In this document: positions 1-4,759 of the stretch, in pieces
How positions within the stretch are numbered: the stretch's first letter is position 1
Layout: each line of letters begins with the position of its first letter
NCBI GenBank assembly: GCA_035547155.1
Contig: DASZVJ010000142.1
Span: 1-6,683 of the forward strand
Source: CAZNMF01 sp035547155
GTDB lineage: Bacteria > Acidobacteriota > Vicinamibacteria > Vicinamibacterales > SCN-69-37
DNA: 6,683 nucleotides
Direction: 5' to 3'
Position numbers and translations under genes: made by a program
The notes under the pieces: generated by a model
What the model was told of the DNA's origin: nothing
The model's input: the letters and a program-made list of their open reading frames with translations, nothing else
The model's database searches: none

Positions 1-716
1 CGGCGCACTTCGCGGCCGGTCAGGGGATCGAACGAGAGCAGCTCGTCGATCTCATCGCCAAAGAACCCGATCCGAAGGCCGACGTCGTCGTACGACGGAT
101 AGACCTCGACGATGTCGCCGCGGACGCGGAAGGTGCCGCGGGTGAAGTCGTGGTCGTTGCGCTCGTACTGGATCTCGACGAGCTTGCGCAGCACCTCGTC
201 GCGATCCATCTGCGCGCCTTTCTCGAGGGGCACCATCAGGCCGTAGTACGCCTCTGGCGATCCCAAGCCGTAGATGCAGGACACGCTGGCGACGATGATG
301 ACGTCGCGCCGCTCGAAGAGCGAGCGCGTGGCCGAGAGCCGCAGGCGATCGATCTCGTCGTTGATGATGGCTTCCTTCTCGATGTACGAGTCGGTCGCCG
401 GCATGTAGGCCTCGGGCTGGTAGTAGTCGTAGTAGCTGACGAAGAACTCGACGGCGTTCTGCGGGAAGAAACGCCGGAACTCCTGGAACAGCTGCGCGGC
501 CAGCGTCTTGTTGTGGACCATCACGAGCGCGGGCCGGTTCACGCGCGCGAGCACCTGCGCCATCGTGAACGTCTTGCCCGAGCCGGTGACGCCGAGCAGC
601 ACCTGCGCCTTGTCGCCGCGCTCGAGCCCGTCGACGAGCTGATCGATCGCGCGCGGCTGATCGCCGCGCAGCTCGAAGTCGGTCTCCAGACGGAAAGTGC
701 CTTCGCGGACGGACAT
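1..716 (-). CDS. uvrB: UvrABC excision nuclease subunit B (N-terminal part, cut by window edge)
   Basis: UvrB is the DNA-damage-verifying helicase-like subunit of bacterial nucleotide excision repair. It is loaded by UvrA and recruits UvrC in the cytoplasm. The window holds 238 complete codons of a protein usually about 660-680 residues long; the rest lies beyond position 1. Seen in the translation: the entry motif GDQPRAI (residues 18-24), Walker A GVTGSGKT (42-49), the nucleotide-binding stretch HNKTLAAQL (68-76), and the UvrB beta-hairpin signature YYDYYQPEAYMP (95-106) that clamps DNA. These are followed by SYIEKEAIINDEIDRLR and then VASVSCIYGLGSPE leading into the UvrA-interacting region. 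The ATG at 716-714 fits the family N-terminus, since the first conserved block begins about residue 8. GGAGG directly abuts the ATG with no spacer, so it is unlikely to act as a normal ribosome binding site. I see no LexA-like operator upstream. The identification is essentially certain. Confidence 0.97.
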   Translation of the reverse strand, partial: MSVREGTFRLETDFELRGDQPRAIDQLVDGLERGDKAQVLLGVTGSGKTFTMAQVLARVNRPALVMVHNKTLAAQLFQEFRRFFPQNAVEFFVSYYDYYQPEAYMPATDSYIEKEAIINDEIDRLRLSATRSLFERRDVIIVASVSCIYGLGSPEAYYGLMVPLEKGAQMDRDEVLRKLVEIQYERNDHDFTRGTFRVRGDIVEVYPSYDDVGLRIGFFGDEIDELLSFDPLTGREVR

Positions 717-729
717 CCTCCGATTGTAG
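717..729 (-). promoter_or_regulatory. Candidate -10 box of uvrB giving a leaderless start
   Basis: On the minus strand CTACAATCGGAGG ends directly at the uvrB ATG. TACAAT (728-723) matches the sigma-70 -10 hexamer at five of six bases. Six bases lie between it and the ATG, so transcription would be expected to begin at about the A of the start codon. No convincing -35 hexamer is visible. A nearly identical 13-mer precedes the VWA gene. This is a motif reading only. Confidence 0.42.
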
Positions 730-738
730 TGCGAGGGT

Positions 739-754
739 GCGGGCGCGTGCCCGC
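739..754. repeat. Small GC hairpin between the VWA gene and uvrB
   Basis: GCGGGC (739-744) and GCCCGC (749-754) form a six-base-pair perfect stem with a four-base loop. It lies in the 80-bp gap after the VWA stop codon and just upstream of the uvrB -10-like box. There is no T-run after it, so it is not a classical intrinsic terminator. It could slow polymerase, affect mRNA processing, or simply reflect the repeat-rich GC character of the gap. Confidence 0.3.
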
Positions 755-757
755 CGC

Positions 758-774
758 GCGGGCTACGGGCGACG
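758..774. repeat. Copy 1 of a dispersed intergenic GC repeat (GCGGGCTAC ... GGGCGACG)
   Basis: GCGGGCTAC (758-766) is followed immediately by GGGCGACG (767-774). The same two words recur in the same order in the other GC-rich gap, at 4714-4722 and 4730-4737, there separated by seven extra bases. Both copies lie between genes and outside coding sequence. This resembles short interspersed GC repeats of high-GC bacterial genomes. Two copies in one window support the observation but do not establish a family. Confidence 0.35.
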
Positions 775-796
775 GGCCACGGCCTCCATGGAAAAA

Positions 797-1696
797 CTAC
801 TCGGGCGCCAGGTACCCGCTGCGCGTGCGGACGTGCGTGCCGGGCGCGAGCGTGGCGCGGAGGCGGACGTCGATCTTGCGGAAGCGGCCGTCGCGCGCGG
901 CGTCGGTCGAGACATAGCCGAGCGTATAGCGGCCGTCGATCTCGGCGCGGATGCGCGTGTAGACGGCCGTCACATCGCGCGCCGACGAAGGAAAATACGC
1001 CTCGCCGCCGGTCTCGCGCGCGAGCTGCAGCAGCAGGCTCTCCTGCCGCAATCGCTCGCTGCTCGGCAGATTGTCGACGTAGCCGAGCACGTAGACCATG
1101 ACGTCGCCGCCGCGCAGCAGCCGCTGCACCTCGCCAGCCGTCATGCCGAGCGCCGAATCGCCGCCGTCGGTGTAGATCACCAGAATGTGCTGCCCAGTCC
1201 GATCGCGCGTCGTCTCGACGTAACGGCCGAGCGCGTCGTAGAGCGCCGTGAACCGGCCGAGCGTGGGATGACGCAGGCGCGCGAACAGCTGCGGGTAGTT
1301 TGACGGCGAGAAGCGGCTGACCTGCACGGTCGTCTCGAACTCGACCAGCGTCACGTCGACGGCCTCGTCGACCGCATCGACGAACCGCACGGCGGCGTCG
1401 GACGCCGCCTTCAGGTCGAGCTCCATGCTCTCGCTGCGATCGAGCATCAAGCCGAGGTGCAACGGCACGTCGGGGCCCGGGCGGCCTTCGGCGAACGCGA
1501 CCAGCGCCTGCGGCCGGCCGTTCTCCAGCACCTCGAAGTCCTCGGCCTTCAGACCGTGCACGGGCGTACCGGCCTTCGTCAGGACGATGACGGGCACACG
1601 GACGATGTCGACGACGCTGTGGAACGCCTGGCGGGCGGCGATCGGCGCGGCGACGCCGAGCACGAGCATCGCCGACAAAAGTGTCCGTCCGCGCAT
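797..1696 (-). CDS. Secreted VWA-domain protein (VWFA-related Acidobacterial-type)
   Basis: A 299-residue exported protein. The ATG at 1696 gives a clear signal peptide: MRGR, a hydrophobic core about residues 5-20, and probable cleavage after Ala21. The frame stays open upstream to 1795, but that extension would put 33 residues before the signal peptide and overlap the divergent gene, so I reject it. A short beta domain follows (about 28-70) with V.VPVIVL..AG.PV.GL...DF.V.ENG, the pattern of the VWFA-related domain abundant in Acidobacteriota. The VWA domain then begins about residue 78. Its metal-ion-dependent adhesion site is intact: DRSES (Asp86, Ser88, Ser90), Thr150 in RFTALYDAL, and Asp177 in YTDGGDS. 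Such domains bind protein ligands through a divalent cation; the ligand here is unknown. The C-terminus (LGYVST..RDGRFRKI.V......RTRSGYLAPE) also fits the family. GAAGG lies four bases before the ATG. No lipobox is present, so it is probably periplasmic or released. Confidence 0.86.
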   Translation of the reverse strand: MRGRTLLSAMLVLGVAAPIAARQAFHSVVDIVRVPVIVLTKAGTPVHGLKAEDFEVLENGRPQALVAFAEGRPGPDVPLHLGLMLDRSESMELDLKAASDAAVRFVDAVDEAVDVTLVEFETTVQVSRFSPSNYPQLFARLRHPTLGRFTALYDALGRYVETTRDRTGQHILVIYTDGGDSALGMTAGEVQRLLRGGDVMVYVLGYVDNLPSSERLRQESLLLQLARETGGEAYFPSSARDVTAVYTRIRAEIDGRYTLGYVSTDAARDGRFRKIDVRLRATLAPGTHVRTRSGYLAPE

Positions 1697-1700
1697 GGCG

Positions 1701-1713
1701 CCTTCGATTGTAG
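1701..1713 (-). promoter_or_regulatory. Candidate -10 box and start module of the VWA gene
   Basis: The minus strand reads CTACAATCGAAGG, then CGCC and the ATG. TACAAT (1712-1707) is a good -10 hexamer located ten bases before the start codon. This predicts a leader of only about four bases. GAAGG could serve as a ribosome binding site only if transcription started further upstream. The 13-mer differs from the one at uvrB in a single base. No clear -35 hexamer is visible at 16-18 bp spacing. Confidence 0.42.
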
Positions 1714-1771
1714 CGCCGCCGCTCGTCCACCCGACGATGCAGACGCACGCGCACGGCCGTGCGGCCTCTCG

Positions 1772-1785
1772 TATAATGCGGCGTT
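1772..1785 (+). promoter_or_regulatory. Consensus -10 box directly before the DHH gene (leaderless or near-leaderless)
   Basis: A perfect TATAAT (1772-1777) is followed by GCGGCGTT and then the GTG start at 1786. Standard -10 to +1 spacing puts the transcription start at about 1784-1786, leaving no room for a ribosome binding site; none is visible. The TAA inside the box (1774-1776) is an in-frame stop, so the coding region cannot extend upstream and GTG 1786 is the first possible start. There is no recognisable -35 hexamer. The VWA promoter motif lies back-to-back about 60 bp away, so regulators in this 89-bp gap could affect both genes. Confidence 0.55.
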
Positions 1786-3213
1786 GTGCGAGCACTGGCC
1801 GTCTGCCAGGACGAGCTGGTCATCCGGACGCTTCACCGGGTTCTCGCGGGCGCTTTCGAGACGGAGTTCCTCGTCGAGAGCCGCCCGCTGGCTCGGCGTC
1901 TCGTCGATGACGGCATTGCGGCCACCGTGGGCGATCCCAAGCGCGTCGACGCCTATCTGCGCGTCGACCTCACCCCCAGCACCTGCGTCATCGTCGAGGA
2001 CAACGGCCGGCGCGGCCTGAAGAAAGTCGTCAGCGCGATTCGCGACGCCGGCGGCAGCCTGCTCTACGTCCTGCACGTCGGCGCGATGGCGGACCGCCGG
2101 GGAGCCGACGACCTGCGCACCGTCTTTCCAGAGATCACGCACCTCGATCTGGCCGAGCTGCTGTCGGGCTCGCTCACGACGGAGCTCGGACGCTCGCTGA
2201 CCCGCGCACGCGTGCAGCAGTATCAGCGCTACTTCGCAGACGCCGATCGCGTGCTGATCCTGCTCCACAACGAGCCGGATCCCGATGCGCTGGCAGCCGG
2301 CCTGGCGCTGCGCAACGTGCTGCGCCGCACGCGCACGACGGCGATCATCGCCGCGCTGCAGGGCGTGACGCGGCCGGAGAACATTCGCATGGCGGATCTG
2401 CTCGACATCCAGGTCGAGACGCTCAAGCCCGAGGAGCTCGCCGGCTTCGATCGCATCGCCACCGTCGATGTGCAGCCGCACTACTTTCACGGCCTGCTCC
2501 CGCGCGTCGACCTCGTCGTCGATCACCATCCCGAACAGCCGGGCTACACGGCGGTCTTCAAGGACATTCGATCCGACTACGGATCGACGTGCACGATTCT
2601 GACCGAGCACCTGCGCGCGGTCGACGTGAACATCTCGGAGCGCACGGCCACCGCGATGCTCTACGCGATCAAGTCGGACACGCTGTTCTTCGCGCGCCAG
2701 ACCAACCGCGTCGACCTCGAAGCGTTCTCGTTCCTCTATCCGCTGGCCGACGCGGCGCTCATCCGCAAGATGGAAGGCGCGGAGATCACGCTCGAACGGC
2801 TCGAGCACGTCACGCGCGCGCTGGCGACGAGCCGCCTGCGCAATCGCGTGTTCTCCGCGTTCCTCGGCGAGACGTCGCGCGAGGACTTCATCCCCTACAC
2901 GGCGGATTTCCTGCTGCAGGTCGAAGACGTGAAGTGGACGATGGTGTCGGGGATCGTCAACGGACAGTTCGTGCTGAGCGTGCGCAACCTCGGCTACACG
3001 CGCAACGCGGGCGAGTTCGTCAAAGCGAACTTCGGTGACATCGGCAGCGCCGGCGGCCATCGCGCGATGGCCAAAGCCGTCGTCCCGTGGGAGCGCTTCC
3101 GCGGGAAGTTCGGCGATCTCTCCGGCGTCGGCATCGCGGCGCGCATCGGCGAGCTGGCCGAAGAGTTTCTGAAGGACACGCCCGAACGGAAAGCGGATAA
3201 GGTCGGGACGTAA
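1786..3213 (+). CDS. DHH/DHHA1 phosphoesterase with a TrkA-N/RCK-like N-terminal domain
   Basis: A 475-residue cytoplasmic protein with no signal peptide or membrane helix. The catalytic DHH domain begins about residue 150 and carries all the metal-binding motifs: HNEPDPDA (161-168), Asp228 in ATVDVQP, the naming VDHHP (Asp246, His247, His248), and KSDT with Asp298. The C-terminal DHHA1 domain has the substrate-gripping GSAGGHR (420-426). Known relatives hydrolyse phosphodiester bonds in short oligonucleotides or cyclic dinucleotides (NrnA, GdpP, RecJ groups). Length and layout favour the nanoRNase/c-di-nucleotide class rather than full-length RecJ. The first 110 or so residues alternate strand and helix and contain VGDPKRVDAYLR...STCVIVEDNG...AIRDAGGSLLYVLHVG. 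This is reminiscent of an RCK/TrkA-N Rossmann domain, although the usual GxGxxG near the start is not seen. Such domains sense NAD(H) or nucleotides, so a regulatory role is a reasonable guess. The gene is monocistronic: divergent from the VWA gene and convergent with the hydrolase. Exact substrate unknown. Confidence 0.9.
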   Translation: MRALAVCQDELVIRTLHRVLAGAFETEFLVESRPLARRLVDDGIAATVGDPKRVDAYLRVDLTPSTCVIVEDNGRRGLKKVVSAIRDAGGSLLYVLHVGAMADRRGADDLRTVFPEITHLDLAELLSGSLTTELGRSLTRARVQQYQRYFADADRVLILLHNEPDPDALAAGLALRNVLRRTRTTAIIAALQGVTRPENIRMADLLDIQVETLKPEELAGFDRIATVDVQPHYFHGLLPRVDLVVDHHPEQPGYTAVFKDIRSDYGSTCTILTEHLRAVDVNISERTATAMLYAIKSDTLFFARQTNRVDLEAFSFLYPLADAALIRKMEGAEITLERLEHVTRALATSRLRNRVFSAFLGETSREDFIPYTADFLLQVEDVKWTMVSGIVNGQFVLSVRNLGYTRNAGEFVKANFGDIGSAGGHRAMAKAVVPWERFRGKFGDLSGVGIAARIGELAEEFLKDTPERKADKVGT

Positions 3214-3217
3214 GGCA

Positions 3218-3275
3218 AACTTCGAACTTCGAACTTCGAACTTCGAACTTCGAACTTCGAACTTCGAACTTCGAA
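3218..3275. repeat. Perfect 7-bp tandem repeat, unit AACTTCG, 8.3 copies
   Basis: Eight complete AACTTCG units run from 3218 to 3273 and a further AA extends the period to 3275, with no mismatch over 58 bp. Each junction creates the palindrome TTCGAA. The tract occupies almost the whole 64-bp gap between the DHH stop (3211-3213) and the hydrolase stop (3278-3280 on the other strand), so it lies at the 3' ends of two converging transcripts. Because seven is not a multiple of three, read-through in any open frame gives a seven-residue peptide repeat, such as FEVRSSK on the minus strand. This explains odd repeated peptides in spurious frames here. No ordinary intrinsic terminator is seen in the gap. 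Such an array should be prone to copy-number change. Confidence 0.98.
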
Positions 3276-3277
3276 AA

Positions 3278-4069
3278 TTAGACCTCGTCCAGAAACCCAC
3301 CTACCAGATCGGCGAACTCTGCGGGTTTTTCGAAGAACGGCATGTGCGCGGCGTCGGGGATCGTGGCGATGCGGTGCGGCGCGGACATGTGCGTCATGAA
3401 CGCCTCGACGGCGTCCGGCGGCGCGTAACTGTCGTCCCGGCCGGTGATCGCGATGCACGGCACGCGGACGGCCGGCACGCGCGACGTCGTCGACGCGCCC
3501 AGCAGGATCTCGAGGCTGCGCAGATACGACGTGACGTCGAGCGTCTCGAACAGACGCTCGAAGAGGCCGACGACCTCCGGCTTCGTGCGCATCGTCGCTG
3601 GACTGAAAATCCCGGGCGAGACCTTCGGTCCCCATCCCGCGATGCCCGACGCACGCATCGTCTCCGCGCGCGTCGTCAGGCGCTCGCGGACTGGCGGCCG
3701 CACTTCGGGCAGCCCGCCGACGAACGCCATCCCGCGAATCCACGACGGCCACGCACACGAGGCTTCGAGCGCGATGATCGTGCCCATCGAATGCCCGACG
3801 ATCGCCACGGGCTCGCCGACGTACGACTGCACGAGCTCGCCGAGATCGGCGACCCACGTCTGGAGCGAGAACGGCGCGGCGGCCGTGCTCAGCCCGGTGC
3901 CGGGCAAGTCGATGGCGATGACGCGATGACGATCGCGCATGTGCGCGGCGACGCCGTGAAAGAAATAGGCGCCTCCGCCCAGCCCGTGAATCGCGAGAGC
4001 TGGGCGGCCCGTGCCCGCTTCATCGACGTGGATGACGCTGCCGCGGCTGGTGGTGAACGAGGTGACCAC
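3278..4069 (-). CDS. Alpha/beta-fold hydrolase (serine hydrolase, substrate unknown)
   Basis: A 263-residue cytoplasmic alpha/beta hydrolase of typical length. Seen: the oxyanion-loop motif IHGLGGG (His28-Gly29), the strand-turn IDLPGTGLS (53-61), the nucleophile elbow GHSMG with Ser94, the acid motif GRDDSYAPP (probable catalytic Asp213), and the catalytic His242 in PDAAHMPFFEKP. The triad is therefore complete. A cap region of about residues 120-190 should determine substrate. Such enzymes include esterases, lactonases, epoxide and haloalkane hydrolases, and C-C bond hydrolases; nothing here lets me choose, although the overall look is that of the broad MhpC/pimeloyl-ester carboxylesterase-like group. 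The start is a GTG (4069-4067) nine bases after the TGA of the DJ-1-family gene, so the two are probably translated from one mRNA. No strong ribosome binding site precedes it, consistent with translational coupling. The gene ends against the 7-bp repeat array. Confidence 0.92.
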   Translation of the reverse strand: MVTSFTTSRGSVIHVDEAGTGRPALAIHGLGGGAYFFHGVAAHMRDRHRVIAIDLPGTGLSTAAAPFSLQTWVADLGELVQSYVGEPVAIVGHSMGTIIALEASCAWPSWIRGMAFVGGLPEVRPPVRERLTTRAETMRASGIAGWGPKVSPGIFSPATMRTKPEVVGLFERLFETLDVTSYLRSLEILLGASTTSRVPAVRVPCIAITGRDDSYAPPDAVEAFMTHMSAPHRIATIPDAAHMPFFEKPAEFADLVGGFLDEV

Positions 4070-4078
4070 CAGGCGATC

Positions 4079-4642
4079 TCAGGCTCCGGCTTTGCCGTCG
4101 AGGCAGGTGAAGACCTCGCGATAGAACGCGGGGTGCTGCATCCAGGTCGGCGCGGTGACGAGACGGCCGTCGCGCACGGCGTCCACGCGCAGCCACTTCG
4201 CGCCGACGGCTTCCGCCTCGAGCCGGACATGCTCGTAACAGGTCAGCTTCTTGCCGTTGACGAGCCCCGCGGCGGCGACGAGCTGCACGCCGTGGCAGAT
4301 CGCGAACAGCCATTTCCCCTGCTTGTCGAACTCGCGCAGGATGTTCAGGACCTTCGGATCGTTGCGCAGGTACTCCGGCGCGCGTCCGCCGATGCAGAGC
4401 ACCGCGACGTAGTCGTCGACCTTCACTTCATCGAACGTGAGCTGCGACTCCATGATGTAGCCGGGGCGCTCCATGTAGGTGTCCCACCCGGGCTCGAAGT
4501 CATGGATCACGAGATTCAGACGCTTCTTCGACGGCGCCGCGATGCGCGGCACATATCCCGCCTCCTCGAACCGATGACGGGCAAACCATGTTTCATAGCT
4601 CTCACCGCCGTCGCCGACGATGACGAGAATCTGCTGACTCAC
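4079..4642 (-). CDS. DJ-1/PfpI family protein (class I glutamine amidotransferase-like)
   Basis: A 187-residue single-domain protein of the DJ-1/PfpI superfamily. Family members act as cysteine-dependent deglycases, glyoxalases, chaperones, hydratases or proteases. Seen: an N-terminal strand ILVIVGDG; Glu14, probably equivalent to the conserved Glu near the DJ-1 active site; GGRAPEYLR (85-93), highly typical of the PfpI branch and carrying Glu90; and the nucleophile elbow AICHGVQLV with Cys116 and His117. Between strands there is a segment at about 42-72 (LVIHDFEPGWDTYMERPGY) that is longer than in minimal PfpI proteins and may cover the active site. There is no signal peptide, so it is cytoplasmic. 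The GTG start (4642-4640) is supported by GCGAGG with a five-base spacer (4653-4648). It is the first gene of a probable operon with the alpha/beta hydrolase, whose GTG lies nine bases after this stop. The precise reaction cannot be told from sequence. Confidence 0.93.
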   Translation of the reverse strand: MSQQILVIVGDGGESYETWFARHRFEEAGYVPRIAAPSKKRLNLVIHDFEPGWDTYMERPGYIMESQLTFDEVKVDDYVAVLCIGGRAPEYLRNDPKVLNILREFDKQGKWLFAICHGVQLVAAAGLVNGKKLTCYEHVRLEAEAVGAKWLRVDAVRDGRLVTAPTWMQHPAFYREVFTCLDGKAGA

Positions 4643-4654
4643 GAAGACCTCGCT

Positions 4655-4668
4655 TTCGAACGTTCGAA
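4655..4668. promoter_or_regulatory. Perfect 14-bp palindrome, candidate operator of the DJ-1/hydrolase operon
   Basis: TTCGAACGTTCGAA equals its own reverse complement over all 14 bases. It lies 12 bases upstream of the DJ-1-family start codon and just downstream of the candidate promoter, near the expected transcription start. That is a usual place for a dimeric repressor to bind. It has no spacer between half-sites, so it does not match the spaced LexA boxes I know. It shares the word TTCGAA with the tandem array at 3218-3275. A role as operator is inference from position and symmetry. Confidence 0.48.
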
Positions 4669-4675
4669 TCGATGC

Positions 4676-4705
4676 AAATTAGGACGAATGGTCGGGGGAA
4701 GTCAA
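4676..4705 (-). promoter_or_regulatory. Candidate promoter of the DJ-1/hydrolase operon
   Basis: On the minus strand TTGACT (4705-4700) matches the -35 consensus at five of six bases. After an 18-bp spacer comes TAATTT (4681-4676), a weak -10 hexamer with three of six matches. This AT-rich patch stands out in GC-rich DNA. Transcription would begin at about 4669, at the edge of the 14-bp palindrome, leaving a leader of roughly 27 bases that contains the GAGG ribosome binding site. Confidence 0.42.
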
Positions 4706-4709
4706 ACCG

Positions 4710-4737
4710 GGCTGCGGGCTACAGGCTGCGGGCGACG
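4710..4737. repeat. Direct repeat GGCTGCGGGC, and copy 2 of the dispersed GC repeat
   Basis: GGCTGCGGGC occurs at 4710-4719 and again at 4724-4733, a 14-bp period. Embedded in it are GCGGGCTAC (4714-4722) and GGGCGACG (4730-4737), the same ordered words found upstream of uvrB at 758-774. The segment is non-coding, between the patatin-fold gene and the promoter of the DJ-1-family gene. Confidence 0.4.
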
Positions 4738-4738
4738 C

Positions 4739-4759
4739 GGGCGGCCACAAGGGCCGCCC
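4739..4759. repeat. Inverted repeat abutting the stop codon of the patatin-fold gene (REP-like or terminator)
   Basis: GGGCGGCC (4739-4746) pairs perfectly with GGCCGCCC (4752-4759) across a five-base loop ACAAG. On the minus strand the stem begins on the base immediately after the TAG stop (4762-4760) of the patatin-fold gene, so it would form at the very 3' end of the greA-patatin transcript. It lacks a T-run, so efficient intrinsic termination is doubtful. 3' mRNA protection, or membership of a REP-like palindromic family, is equally possible. The flanking bases (CGTAGGGGCGGCCC on the minus strand) resemble palindromic elements I recall from other high-GC genomes; that is memory, not a search. 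Confidence 0.5.

Noticed and set aside
150..917. A 255-residue plus-strand open frame over uvrB
   Set aside because: The opposite strand encodes unmistakable UvrB motifs; this frame is its shadow.
1697..1795. N-terminal extension of the VWA protein to an ATG at 1795
   Set aside because: It would place 33 residues before a clear signal peptide and overlap the start and promoter of the divergent DHH gene.
3218..3275. CRISPR array
   Set aside because: The unit is seven bases with no spacers and there are no cas genes; it is a simple tandem repeat.
3214..3277. Bidirectional intrinsic terminator between the convergent genes
   Set aside because: TTCGAA units give only six-base-pair weak stems and no GC-rich hairpin followed by a T-run exists in the gap.
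1579..3300. A 573-residue open frame on the minus strand, longer than the DHH gene it opposes
   Set aside because: It is antisense to a gene with all DHH/DHHA1 motifs, has the Arg/Ala/Asp/Val/His-rich composition of GC-rich shadow frames, begins in the 7-bp repeat (SKFEVRS repeats) and runs into the VWA signal-peptide region. No recognisable domain.
3394..4313. Open frames of 86, 113, 97 and 161 residues across the hydrolase/DJ-1 region
   Set aside because: They are Arg/Ser/Ala-rich alternative frames of two genes with complete catalytic motifs.
4655..4668. LexA (SOS) box
   Set aside because: CGAACGTTCG has no spacer, unlike the CGAAC-N4-GTTCG type, and the downstream genes are not SOS genes; uvrB itself has no such site here.
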